From positions 1-64,000 of the forward strand of contig CALKHN010000003.1 of assembly GCA_937991535.1 (NCBI GenBank): a stretch of 64,000 nt of DNA, in the 5' to 3' direction. Below are positions 51,521 to 59,648 of this stretch, piece by piece; positions within the stretch are counted from its first letter, which is position 1; every line of letters starts with the position of its first letter. The position numbers and the translations under genes were made by a program. The notes under the pieces are model-generated. The model made no database searches and was not told where the DNA came from. It saw only the letters and a list, made by a program, of their open reading frames with translations. This stretch comes from an uncultured Sphingobacteriales bacterium. GTDB lineage: Bacteria > Bacteroidota > Bacteroidia > Chitinophagales > Chitinophagaceae.

Positions 51521-51757
51521 TCGAGCCTGCCCGCCGGGGCAGGTACGGGGAATCTAAGGGAATGTTATCTGCGTTGGTTGCAGGGTTGGTAGCATTGCTT
51601 TGTGAATAGCCGGGTCTCCCGCACAGGGCAAGTTGTGACGTCTTTTACGTATCTCAATATATATACAGTCATAATAACGTGCAGGTCAGCCGATGCACAT
51701 TGCTTTTGCTAACAACAGCGCGGGCGAGGGGCGCCAGGCAGATGCCTCCTCTGGTCC

Positions 51758-51824
51758 ATGACAAGCACCAGTGTAATGCCCGGCATTGCTACTATTGTTC
51801 ATCGTAGTTAAGTCTGCTTGTCAT
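51758..51824. repeat. 67-nt inverted-repeat element, copy 2
   Basis: Arms ATGACAAGCA and TGCTTGTCAT are perfectly complementary over 10 bp. The interior has the shared GCCCGGCATTG and TACTATTGTTCATC phrases. Preceded by a GCCAGGCAGATGCCT stretch also seen in part at copies 1 and 4. Confidence 0.8.
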
Positions 51825-52058
51825 TCCGATGTAGGAGGAATCTATGAGATTTTGCCGGATGCATTTATTATTATGAAGCACAAGTGAGACGCCTTACGCC
51901 TGCTTGGGGGGGCGCTGCTTCTACAGAAGCGCGAGCAAGCGTACACTTATACTAAGCTGCATTAATAAAAAGAGTTACTGTAAATAAAGCTAAGGACAAA
52001 GTCCCGGAAGAACATATGATGTAGGAAGTACGGGAGGCTTTCTACAGCCGGACAAACA

Positions 52059-52089
52059 GGGTTTCCAACCTTTGAAAGGTTTGAAACCC
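52059..52089. repeat. 31-nt near-perfect palindrome
   Basis: 15-nt arms GGGTTTCCAACCTTT and AAAGGTTTGAAACCC with one mismatch and a single central base. A related palindrome lies at 59999-60023. It begins a tract (to about 52260) with further small hairpins such as CGACCCC-gaag-GGGGTCG. Confidence 0.75.
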
Positions 52090-52434
52090 TTGCACCGGTG
52101 AAAGGTATGCAACATAAGCATTGTTATACAACCCTGAAGGGCTGCAGGTCTATAACTCTTACAACCTCAAGTTGGTGCGACCCCGAAGGGGTCGAAGGTT
52201 TTCTCTATAGTTCTTTATAAACCTTGTATCCCTTCCGGATAGAAGGGAGCAATATGGAAGCAATCCTCGACAACTATGGTCAGCCAGTTTACATTGCTTT
52301 TGCTACGACCAGAGCGAGAGAGGGATGTTACTTAACGTGCCCGGCAACTTTGTGCAAATGCTCAACTTTTGTTAGTGGAAGACATTATAGCGAAGAATGA
52401 GTAATGGTTCGTAAACACGAACCACAGCGAGCTT

Positions 52435-52734
52435 TTATTCATCAATTTTGTTTTTCAGGTCCATTCTTTCGTGGAGAATTCTTAAAATTTCAATTTCTTT
52501 TGGATTTTTCTTACGGTAAAATATAATGTGTTTACCTGCCCTGAATCCCAAAATTTCATTTGCTATTTCCGTATAGTATTTTCCAATAGTTGGATTTTTA
52601 GAAATGTCTTTGCAGGTTTTAATCAGAAGCTCGTAGTATTTGTCCGCCTGACTTTCTGACCATGCTTCATAGGTGTAATCCCAAATTTTAGCCAGGTCTT
52701 CAACAGCTTTATTACTCAGACAATATTTAGCCAT
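52435..52734 (-). CDS. parE: ParE/RelE-family toxin
   Basis: 99 aa. The ParE pattern is clear: SNKAVEDLAKIWDYTYEAWSESQADKYYELLIKTCKDISKNPTIGKYY, then GFRAGKHIIFYRK and IEILRILHERMD. ParE toxins poison DNA gyrase; RelE relatives cut mRNA; the helix-rich first half favours ParE. Its start overlaps the antitoxin stop by 8 nt. Confidence 0.93.
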   Translation of the reverse strand: MAKYCLSNKAVEDLAKIWDYTYEAWSESQADKYYELLIKTCKDISKNPTIGKYYTEIANEILGFRAGKHIIFYRKKNPKEIEILRILHERMDLKNKIDE

Positions 52735-52978
52735 TCTTTCGTTTATTGGCTTTTAAAGTTTCTAAGTGTTTTTTTGAGTCGAAGTTTTTTGCCATTCCGC
52801 TGTCAATTCCTTCCCTGATCGCGTTTTTCAATGCGGTTACCTTGTTTTCTTCTTCTTCCAAAAGGCGTAATCCTGCACGTATTACTTCACTTGCATTTTT
52901 GTAACGCCCTTCTGAAATCCTGTTGTCAACAAAATCTTCAAAGTAGTCTCCCAACGATACAGAAGTGTTTCGTCCCAT
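52727..52978 (-). CDS. parD: ParD-family antitoxin
   Basis: 83 aa. Ribbon-helix-helix DNA-binding start (NTSVSLGDYFEDFVDNRISEGRYKNASEVIRAGLRLLEEEE), then a flexible toxin-binding tail. It neutralises the ParE toxin encoded 8 nt overlapping downstream and probably binds the palindrome at 52996-53020 to repress the operon. Confidence 0.94.
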   Translation of the reverse strand: MGRNTSVSLGDYFEDFVDNRISEGRYKNASEVIRAGLRLLEEEENKVTALKNAIREGIDSGMAKNFDSKKHLETLKANKRKNG

Positions 52979-52995
52979 AACTTTTATTTTCCTGT

Positions 52996-53020
52996 AAAGT
53001 TACCAAATTCTGGTAACTTT
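52996..53020. promoter_or_regulatory. Operator palindrome of parDE
   Basis: Perfect 9-bp arms AAAGTTACC and GGTAACTTT with a 7-nt spacer, 18 bp upstream of the parD start. Confidence 0.7.
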
Positions 53021-53072
53021 TAAAATGATCGGACAAATTCTTAAAATAGCAGTCGTTTATTATGATATGGTT

Positions 53073-53717
53073 TTAAGTTACATTATTTACCATCCGTGCG
53101 GGTGCAAGTTTATCAAATACAATAACGGAGCCGGCGGGCAATTGCACCTCTTTGAGGTATTTAGCATCGTTATCGGCTCCTGCGCTATAGCGGATCATAG
53201 TGGGAAGGTCCTCTTTAGCATGCAATAAGGTGTGAACTTTAATACCTCCTTTACGTCTTCCATCGGTCTTTGAGAGACCGGCGCCCTTAAGGATCTGCTG
53301 AAACAGCGTAATGCTTGTGGAATCGAAAATATAGAGATTGTTTTTGCGGGAATGCTTTTGGCTGTCCGGTAAAAGTGGTCGGTAACGGTTCAATAAACCA
53401 AAGTATATTTTTTCAAACACTTCAGCCGTGCGCTTTTTATTGGCATCAGAAATAGTGCTTCGCCGCGGGTGAGATTCCATGCCCAAATGATGGATACGCT
53501 GATCCCAGGCCAGCAGCCCTATGGTTACTTCTCTAAGGGAGGTACATTGATTGAAAATTGCATAGAGCATGGTAACCAAATGCTCATATGTTTTAAATGT
53601 TTTACAATAATAATCGGCGTTAGACTCTCTGGCAATAGCGTTAACCATTGAACGGGGAAGGAAATTTAGTACCTGATTGAAGATTGGCTGTCCGGTAAAA
53701 AAAGTACCTTTACTCAT
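53073..53717 (-). pseudogene. IS4-family transposase, C-terminally truncated
   Basis: About 214 aa from the ATG at 53717 (MSKGTFFTGQPIFNQVLN). The DUF4372-type N-terminus (FLPRSMVNAIARESNADYYCKTFKTYEHL) and the start of the DDE domain (LYIFDSTSITLFQQILKGAG, RRKGGIKVHTLL, GSVIVFDK) are present. It then runs into unrelated codons and stops, where full proteins continue for about 150 residues to the last acidic residue. It is therefore inactive. Confidence 0.88.
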
Positions 53718-53753
53718 CGGCTGTTTTTTTGTGTGGTAACTTAAAAATACCGA

Positions 53754-53778
53754 AAAAGGAGGCTTCCCGCCTCCTTTT
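53754..53778. terminator. Hairpin at the left end of the IS4-type element
   Basis: 10-bp stem AAAAGGAGGC / GCCTCCTTTT with a 5-nt loop, 37 bp upstream of the transposase start. Flanked by the element's end near ACCGGACACT (about 53800-53810). It probably stops outside transcription from entering the transposase. Confidence 0.6.
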
Positions 53779-53924
53779 AATTTATCAATCAAGTATTTTT
53801 ACCGGACACTAATGACTCTAATTCCAGACATTAGTATGATTGTATACTCCAAATATACAAATCCTCAGTCCAAGCCCCTTAAATGCTACATTTCTCTCAA
53901 GATCTTGCTTCCACCTCATAATGT

Positions 53925-54110
53925 CCCGACTCCGAAATGTGCCACGCAACAGGCGATGCCCGCCCATACCGAGCGCGGGGTTCATAAAAATCCCCCTCTT
54001 CTCACATTTACATAGGTGATACCGAAACCCCATAATCCCAGTCCTTTATTGCCTCCCAATTCCTGGTTTTGCGGCTTCCTGCACTTTAGTATATTCATCT
54101 GCCGGTAGCG
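53925..54110. repeat. Diverged copy of the purL upstream region
   Basis: Matches 63225-63390 in order over about 160 bp: CCGA..CC-GAAATG, CATAAA..TCCCC-CTCTTC-CACATTT, CTTTATTGCCTCCCA, and GCGGCTTCCT-CACTTT-TAT. By eye about 60-70 percent identical. The copy at 63.3 kb lies directly before the purL start. Confidence 0.65.
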
Positions 54111-54199
54111 ATCTTCTCCCGCCTAAAAAATCCAATTCTTATTCCATACCGTAGCGATCTTTACACAGCCAAAAACATACTTCAAATACTTTGCCCGTC

Positions 54200-55051
54200 A
54201 TGAATAAAGTCATTTTTATTGGATGCCTCGCTTTGTTCTGCAATTTCTGCACAATGGCGCAACAACAGCCGCTATATGAAGTGTACGCATTAAAGTATGC
54301 TGTTTTAGCCAGGCCCACGCCAATTTCTGATTGGGTACAGGATGGTCCAACCAAAGACAGTATCAACATTGCATTTGTGTTTTGGCTTATAAAAGGCAAC
54401 AATGGTAAAAACATACTCGTGGACGCTGGTTGCGCAGCCGAACTTCCGAATGCGGTAGATTTTGGATTAACTGCCGCCATGCGCCCTGATTCTGTGCTTT
54501 TGCAGGCGAATGTAAAAGCCGAAGCTGTAACAGATATTATTATTTCACACCCGCATTGGGATCATATCAACGGCATCAGTTTATTTCCCAACGCACAGAT
54601 CTGGATACAAAAAGAAGATTATAATTATTACACAGGACAGGCCTGGCAGAAAGGCTCCAATCGCGGAGGCTTTGTTAAGCAGGATATGCTTAGGTTGGTA
54701 GACATGAATGTTTCGGGGAAAGTTACACTCGTGGATGGCGACAGCAAAGAAATTATTCCCGGTATTACGGTGTACACCGGTTCAAAACATACCTATGAGG
54801 CACAATATGTGCTGGTGCAATCCGGTAACGACAGAATTCTTATAGCATCAGACAATGTATGGGTATATGATAACCTGAACAGAATGTTACCACCCCCGCC
54901 TTACGGCACTTATAATGCAGCAGCGTATGTGGCAGCCATGCAAAGAATGAAAACACTCGCGTCCAAAATTGACTTTATCCTGCCGGGACATGATGATCAG
55001 CTCTTCTCAAAATTCAGGCATATTACAGAACGCGTAGTACAGATAAAATAA
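54200..55051 (+). CDS. Secreted metallo-beta-lactamase-fold hydrolase, AHL-lactonase-like
   Basis: 283 aa from the ATG at 54200 (TTG at 54191 is the alternative). Signal peptide ends near CTMAQ. Metal site HPHWDH at residues 117-122 (the HxHxDH motif), later His in GSKHTYEAQ, Asp in ASDNVW and His in PGHDDQLF. The order and the tail Tyr/His context fit the N-acyl-homoserine-lactonase branch of the fold. A periplasmic location is unusual for a quorum-quenching lactonase, so another ester or lactone substrate is possible. Confidence 0.85.
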   Translation: MNKVIFIGCLALFCNFCTMAQQQPLYEVYALKYAVLARPTPISDWVQDGPTKDSINIAFVFWLIKGNNGKNILVDAGCAAELPNAVDFGLTAAMRPDSVLLQANVKAEAVTDIIISHPHWDHINGISLFPNAQIWIQKEDYNYYTGQAWQKGSNRGGFVKQDMLRLVDMNVSGKVTLVDGDSKEIIPGITVYTGSKHTYEAQYVLVQSGNDRILIASDNVWVYDNLNRMLPPPPYGTYNAAAYVAAMQRMKTLASKIDFILPGHDDQLFSKFRHITERVVQIK

Positions 55052-55296
55052 CGGAGCACGCAACACTGTTGGGGGAAATCAGCTTTTTGCAACCGGCTGT
55101 TTCACCGTTATTGTCTGCTAACTACCGTGCACAATCGCCAGATCTGCGCCGTACATTATGTTCCAACGCTTCCTTGTTCAGGCATACCAACCAGGGGTTG
55201 GGATGTCCCCGGCATTGGCCCTGTTGTTCACTATAGTTACTTCTGCTGTCAACTATTTTTAAAGGGCACAATGATTTCGATTCCGGAACGGTATTG

Positions 55297-57441
55297 CTAT
55301 TCTCCCCAAAATCCATAATACCTCCCCATCCAGTAAGCAAATAAAAAATAAGTACCCGTTTCTTCTGTTTGTCCGGATCTCCCTGCACTAAGTCTTTTGG
55401 GATTCGTATTCCAGCGCGAAACTCCGCTTTCGGGTGTTGGTACCGGATGTATGGCTTGTTTTTGCCTTCCCCTGTCAACCATCGGATCTGTTACTATATC
55501 CCAGCGATGACTGTTTTCCATTGTCCAGTCAACAAGATCAAGCGGGTATTCCCGAAGTTCCTCCAATGCAATATCCAAATCACAATCTTTACCCAGTAAA
55601 GCACTGGCCATTACATTCCAAACCGGCATACGGTCGTTGCGTACATTGCGCCAGCTGCGTTCTAAACTTTTAACGAAGGATGTATAACTGGTATCATTAC
55701 CTGCATAGCGGAATAGTCCATAATAAGGGAAGAAGTTGAGGATATCATCTGAATGACTTGTTTCGTACGGGCCGTACATTTTTGCAGCAACCGCATTGCG
55801 TGCATAGCCATGCTTTTCAACAAGCATTTGATAAGCTTTTACGAATTTCGGATTACCTGTGTAATGAATCGCGGTTTTCAAAAACGAAAGTATCTGCAAT
55901 GAATTCAACCCGCGTTCGTACATCCAGTTGGGGGAGTGGTTTAAAGAATCGGGGTGCCATACACCCCAGCGGGTAGGTTTACCATCAAAATCAATCAAAT
56001 GAAAATCGTTGTCAATAATATGGGTTACCATACGGTTGATCAATGCTTTTACCCGAGGTTTCTGCGCAGTGTCTGCAACCAGTTCATAAAATAATGAAAG
56101 CGTAAATATATGGCCGGTAATTTCATCAGAGCTTGTATCGTCAAGCCACTGCCATTTGCCATCGGGAGAAAAATGCCATGCCTTGGGATGCGGTGAACGG
56201 GATTGCTTCACCTTGTCGGAAGCAGTTGCATAAGATCTGGCCGGGTAACCAGGAATACCCGTTATTGTTTCCAGCCGTTCCAGCGCTTCAAAAGTTCGTA
56301 CAGCTTTCCGTTTGGCATCGGGCGATTTGCTGACTGCATAACGAAAACACGTTGCTGCAAGATAACAGGATGTCCATAGTCCATCGTTATCTTCATTCTC
56401 CATATAGCTGGTTGCAGTGTCGCCCGGTGTGGCAAGCCTGGAAATATTGATCAGGCCGCGGCGGTTGTGACGCCTGTCAATTACGCTTTCGTAATAAGCT
56501 GCTTTTTGTTGCAGTGTTATGGGCACATTTTTTATTTCACTGATGCCTTCTGCTGTGGCAATCCAAACTTCGCCTGTTGGTAATTTCAGTATATCATTTA
56601 CCCCTGCCGCAGGCAACCAACGCTTACCATAATAATAATGCCATGCGCTGTCTTTTTGGATAGCGCCTTTAGCGGTACCCAGCCAAAAATCATTTCCAGT
56701 TGCATGAATACGGGTTACCGGGCCATACGGCAGTCCTTCGGTTGATCGCCATACCCAATGTTCGTTATTTGCAGCAATGCAACCAACCGAGTAAGGTGTA
56801 CTGAAAACCACGTCGGCCCCATTGTTGACAGCAGCAAGCGCATAATATTTTCGCTGGTTGCCTTCAGCCATCAGCAAATTATCAAGGTTAAGCCATTTGC
56901 CATTTGCGCTTTTCCATAAGCCGTCTTCGGAAGCTACCCATAGGTTTTGTCTGGCATCTGAAATGATATCATTAACGGCAATACCTTTAAGTTGCGGCAC
57001 ATGCTCCCATTTGCCGTTCCATGCGTATAGTCCGCGGTTAGTGCCAATATACAATGTTTGATCATTTTCCCATAACATGCTGCTTACAGAATCGTTTTGC
57101 ATTGTAACCGGTAGCGGAATTATGCTGCCCTGTTCATTTGAAATTATTTTCTGCGAGGCCAGCCATATATTTTGTTTTCCGTCCAGAGCAGCCATCACCC
57201 AGTTGCCGTTACTGGCAGTGCTCCGCCATTTGCCATTTTGATAGCGGAATATACCATTGGTTGTTATAGCTGTAACGATGTTGTTTGGATAAAACAGGCG
57301 TATTACATTTTTACCTGCGGATGATGGCAACCTGACGGGACTGCTTACTTTCTGGTAAAAGATATTTTTGTTGGTTTGAGCAGTCATACTGTTCACCACG
57401 GATATACCTGCAAACAGCACCAGCAGTAGAGTTCGAATCAT
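55297..57441 (-). CDS. Secreted beta-propeller plus helical-domain protein
   Basis: 714 aa. Signal peptide ends near NSMTAQ. Residues about 25-310 are propeller-like repeats of the two-component-regulator-propeller kind, each with a W.A....G.W or LYIGTNRGLYAW phrase. Residues about 320-710 are alpha-helical with many Trp, His and Tyr (NEDNDGLWTSCYLAATCFRYA, EITGHIFTLSLFYELVADT, GVWHPDSLNHSPNWMYERGLNSLQILSFL), recalling (alpha/alpha)6 barrels of secreted glycosidases and lyases. It has neither kinase nor membrane domain. Possibly a carbohydrate-active enzyme; unproven. Confidence 0.7.
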   Translation of the reverse strand: MIRTLLLVLFAGISVVNSMTAQTNKNIFYQKVSSPVRLPSSAGKNVIRLFYPNNIVTAITTNGIFRYQNGKWRSTASNGNWVMAALDGKQNIWLASQKIISNEQGSIIPLPVTMQNDSVSSMLWENDQTLYIGTNRGLYAWNGKWEHVPQLKGIAVNDIISDARQNLWVASEDGLWKSANGKWLNLDNLLMAEGNQRKYYALAAVNNGADVVFSTPYSVGCIAANNEHWVWRSTEGLPYGPVTRIHATGNDFWLGTAKGAIQKDSAWHYYYGKRWLPAAGVNDILKLPTGEVWIATAEGISEIKNVPITLQQKAAYYESVIDRRHNRRGLINISRLATPGDTATSYMENEDNDGLWTSCYLAATCFRYAVSKSPDAKRKAVRTFEALERLETITGIPGYPARSYATASDKVKQSRSPHPKAWHFSPDGKWQWLDDTSSDEITGHIFTLSLFYELVADTAQKPRVKALINRMVTHIIDNDFHLIDFDGKPTRWGVWHPDSLNHSPNWMYERGLNSLQILSFLKTAIHYTGNPKFVKAYQMLVEKHGYARNAVAAKMYGPYETSHSDDILNFFPYYGLFRYAGNDTSYTSFVKSLERSWRNVRNDRMPVWNVMASALLGKDCDLDIALEELREYPLDLVDWTMENSHRWDIVTDPMVDRGRQKQAIHPVPTPESGVSRWNTNPKRLSAGRSGQTEETGTYFLFAYWMGRYYGFWGE

Positions 57442-57640
57442 ATTCTGAACCTGTTGAGCTTAAAATAATATTTTGTTAGAGAAGACAAAGGATAACTGAT
57501 ACTATAATTTTTGTAAGATTGTTAGAAATAGAGTTTACTGCTCTAATTGCCAAACAAGTAACAGGTTCACCGGGCTTATCACGTTAGCGTATCAACGCTT
57601 TGCCGGATGAACGGACCTTGTCCGGATGCCTCAGTCTTGC

Positions 57641-57707
57641 ATGACAGGCAGTAGCGCAAGGCCCGGCATTGGTGCTATTGTTTATCATAGTTTCTTCTGC
57701 CTGTCAT
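57641..57707. repeat. 67-nt inverted-repeat element, copy 3
   Basis: Arms ATGACAGGCAG and CTGCCTGTCAT are perfect over 11 bp. Compared with copy 2, both arms changed together (AAGCA/TGCTT to AGGCA/TGCCT), so pairing is kept. Confidence 0.85.
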
Positions 57708-57766
57708 TCCTTATAATGCACAAGCGAGACGCTTGCGCCTGCGTTGAGAGATCTGTCCCCCATGTT

Positions 57767-58016
57767 GGCGCAAGAATGAGGCATGGCATTGTGCCTGGCC
57801 TTCTTGTGCCATATTTATGAACTATATTTTTAACCAATTAATCCTTTCTTTTTCTTCCCGGCGGTCTTCACAGCTTGGGCAATGGGTGAAGAGTGAGACC
57901 CGACGAATGGAAGAGTTATTAAATTTTTCCGAAAGGACCCCTCATTGCTTACCTTTTCATAGCGCAAGGGCCGCATGGCCTGCCCGATGACTTTTGATGC
58001 AGACCCTGGCGAGAAT
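57767..58016. repeat. Double-hairpin repeat, full copy 1
   Basis: Begins with a 44-nt hairpin (57767-57810; outer arms GGCGCAAGAA / TTCTTGTGCC, inner AGGCA / TGCCT). About 50 nt later comes a second hairpin (57863-57900; GGTCTTCAC and GTGAAGA-gtg-AGACC). Then a conserved tail with CGAATGGAAGA and CTCATTGCTTA. Confidence 0.8.
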
Positions 58017-58245
58017 TCATAAACTATTGAAAATCAAAACTCATTTCTAAAACTTCCAACCGTGGTTTCGTAAATTTATTTGTGCGGTGCGGCATTTTAC
58101 CGCAACATCCTGTTATGCAGGGCGGCGGCAAGAGTGAATAATAGATTATGAACGGTAAGAATCAGAACCTATATCATGCGTGAAAAAATAATTTCATGAT
58201 TTCAGGTGATAATTCTACCTTTTTGAACACTAATAATAAAATGGA

Positions 58246-58752
58246 ATGATGGAGCACGAAAGTTTAGTTGAATTATACCGGGAAGTCTTTCCCGAAGCAG
58301 CGCGCTTAATAAAACGTTTGGGTGGAAGTCTTGAAGAAGCGGATGATGCTTTTCATGATGCGCTATTGATATATCTTGAAAGAGAAGCAAAAGGTACATT
58401 GCAAATTCATACTTCAGCAAAAGCATATTTGCTGGGCACTGCTAAAATACTTTGGCTTCACTCTAAAGATCAGTATTTCGATTCGTTGCCGGAAGATGTT
58501 GAGGCATTTGTTGATGAAGAAAATGAAGCTGCAGATGAATATAAAAATATTTTTCACTACTTAATGCTGGCAGGACAAAAATGTTTACACATGCTCAAAG
58601 CGTTTTATTACGATAATCTTTCGCTTCAACAAATCGCTACAAGTTTTGGGTATAATGGCGTTCGTTCGGCAACAGTACAAAAACATAAGTGCATTGAAAA
58701 AATCCGGGTAGAGCTAAAAAAAAGAAATGTATATGAGGAACGATTTAATTGA
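58246..58752 (+). CDS. ECF-like sigma-70 family RNA polymerase sigma factor
   Basis: 168 aa. Region 2 is a diverged ECF type: LVELYREVFPEAARLIKRLGG, EEADDAFHDALLIYLE (region 2.2), then AYLLGTAKILWLHSK. Region 4: CLHMLKAFYYDNLSLQQIATSFGYNGVRSATVQKHKCIEKIRVEL, with the helix-turn-helix around LQQIATSFG. It lies at the head of a compact operon with a small protein and a ClpP-type protease. Two in-frame ATGs at 58246 and 58249. A weak promoter-like TACCTTTTTG lies near 58216. Confidence 0.85.
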   Translation: MMEHESLVELYREVFPEAARLIKRLGGSLEEADDAFHDALLIYLEREAKGTLQIHTSAKAYLLGTAKILWLHSKDQYFDSLPEDVEAFVDEENEAADEYKNIFHYLMLAGQKCLHMLKAFYYDNLSLQQIATSFGYNGVRSATVQKHKCIEKIRVELKKRNVYEERFN

Positions 58753-58990
58753 GATAGAGCAGATAGAAAAATATTTATCGCATCAAATGAGCGGCGAAAA
58801 AAAAGAACAATTTGAGACACGCATGCTTCTTGACGGTTCGCTGTTTGAAAAAGTGGAAGCACAAAGACATGTTCATAAACTTATCCGAATCTTTTCACGC
58901 AGACAACAGAGAAATAGGCTGGAATTAATTTATCAGCAGCTGCTGCTTGAATCTTCTTTCGTGCAACAACTAAAAAACATTTTTGCCTGA
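58733..58990 (+). CDS. Small anti-sigma-like protein
   Basis: 85 aa from the ATG at 58733, overlapping the sigma gene by 20 nt. The start IEQIEKYLSHQMSGEKKEQFETRMLLDGSLFEKVEAQ resembles the N-terminus of anti-sigma proteins of the zf-HC2 class without Cys. The rest is helical (IRIFSRRQQRNRLELIYQQLLLESSF). There is no membrane helix. Position between sigma and ClpP suggests a soluble regulator of the sigma factor, perhaps degraded by the protease (inference). Confidence 0.6.
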   Translation: MRNDLIEIEQIEKYLSHQMSGEKKEQFETRMLLDGSLFEKVEAQRHVHKLIRIFSRRQQRNRLELIYQQLLLESSFVQQLKNIFA

Positions 58991-58991
58991 T

Positions 58992-59648
58992 ATGCTTATC
59001 CCTACAGTATTAGATAGTACCACAAGAGGCGCTTACGATATTTATAGTCTTTTGCTAAAAGAAAGAATTGTTTTTTTAGGCACTGCCATTGAAGAAAATA
59101 TTGCGAATCTTGTAGTAGCACAATTGCTTTACCTCGATAGTGAAAGTCACGAGCCAATTATGCTCTACATCAATAGCCCCGGTGGCGTTGTGTATTCAGG
59201 TTTTGCTATTTATGATACGATACGAAAATTAAAATCACCTGTGTCAACGGTTGCAGTTGGTTTTTGCGGAAGCATGGCAACCGTTTTACTTACAGCAGGT
59301 GCCAAAGGACAACGTTATGCGCTTCCTTATGCAACTGTGCACATGCATCCTACAGGTGGTGGTGCAAAAGGTTATACCGAAGATGTTCGCATTGCCTACA
59401 AAGAACAGGAGCGATTACAAAACCAGATCTTTTATCTGATTGGCAAATTTTCAGGACACAGCAAAGATGAAATTGAAGAGATGTTTCGCCGCGACCATTT
59501 TTTTAATGCTGTTGAAGCAAAAGAGTATGGCCTGGTGGATGAAGTATTAGGCGATACAGATGATTTGATTAGCATAGAAGATGTCAAATGCGAAATTCAG
59601 TTTCAAGCGGGTAAAAACAGGGAGATGATTGGGTTTAAAAGAGAATAG
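58992..59648 (+). CDS. clpP: ClpP-family protease subunit
   Basis: 218 aa from the ATG at 58992, 1 nt after the previous stop (a TTG at 58983 would overlap it). ClpP pattern throughout: RGAYDIYSLLLKERIVFLGT, INSPGG substrate strand, nucleophile Ser94 in GFCGSMATVLLTAGA (usual form GxAASM), His119 in VHMHPTGGG (usual HQP), and Asp168 in RRDHFFNAVEAKEYGLVDEV. The triad is intact. It is more diverged than a housekeeping ClpP and is not next to tig or clpX, so it is probably a paralogue. It would need a Clp ATPase encoded elsewhere. Confidence 0.9.
   Translation: MLIPTVLDSTTRGAYDIYSLLLKERIVFLGTAIEENIANLVVAQLLYLDSESHEPIMLYINSPGGVVYSGFAIYDTIRKLKSPVSTVAVGFCGSMATVLLTAGAKGQRYALPYATVHMHPTGGGAKGYTEDVRIAYKEQERLQNQIFYLIGKFSGHSKDEIEEMFRRDHFFNAVEAKEYGLVDEVLGDTDDLISIEDVKCEIQFQAGKNREMIGFKRE

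Larger units (their letters stand above)
50917..52434. other. 1.5-kb non-coding, repeat-rich stretch
   Basis: No reading frame worth calling on either strand. It contains two copies of the 67-nt inverted-repeat element, a GC-rich hairpin (CCTGCCC-gccg-GGGCAGG, 51526-51543), a copy of the 50129-50165 segment, a nearly perfect 31-nt palindrome and a hairpin tract shared with 59.8-60.3 kb. Two short related phrases containing CATTGCTTTTGCTA lie near 51700 and 52290. Confidence 0.7.
57442..58245. other. 800-nt non-coding stretch with repeats
   Basis: No supported gene. It holds one copy of the 67-nt element, a small hairpin (GCACAAGCG-aga-CGCTTGCGC, 57718-57738), and a full copy of the double-hairpin repeat. 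The last 100 bases are the leader of the sigma-factor gene. Confidence 0.7.

Noticed and set aside
51526..51543. GC-rich hairpin CCTGCCC-gccg-GGGCAGG considered as a terminator
   Set aside because: No T-run follows on either strand; more likely part of the local repeats.
50917..52434. Possible CRISPR array or tRNA in the repeat region
   Set aside because: Repeats are not evenly spaced, differ in sequence and have no spacers; no tRNA-like T-loop with matching stem was found.
53818..54033. 71-codon minus frame before the MBL gene
   Set aside because: It coincides with the diverged purL-leader repeat, and the matching part at 63.2 kb gives a different peptide, so the DNA rather than a protein is conserved.
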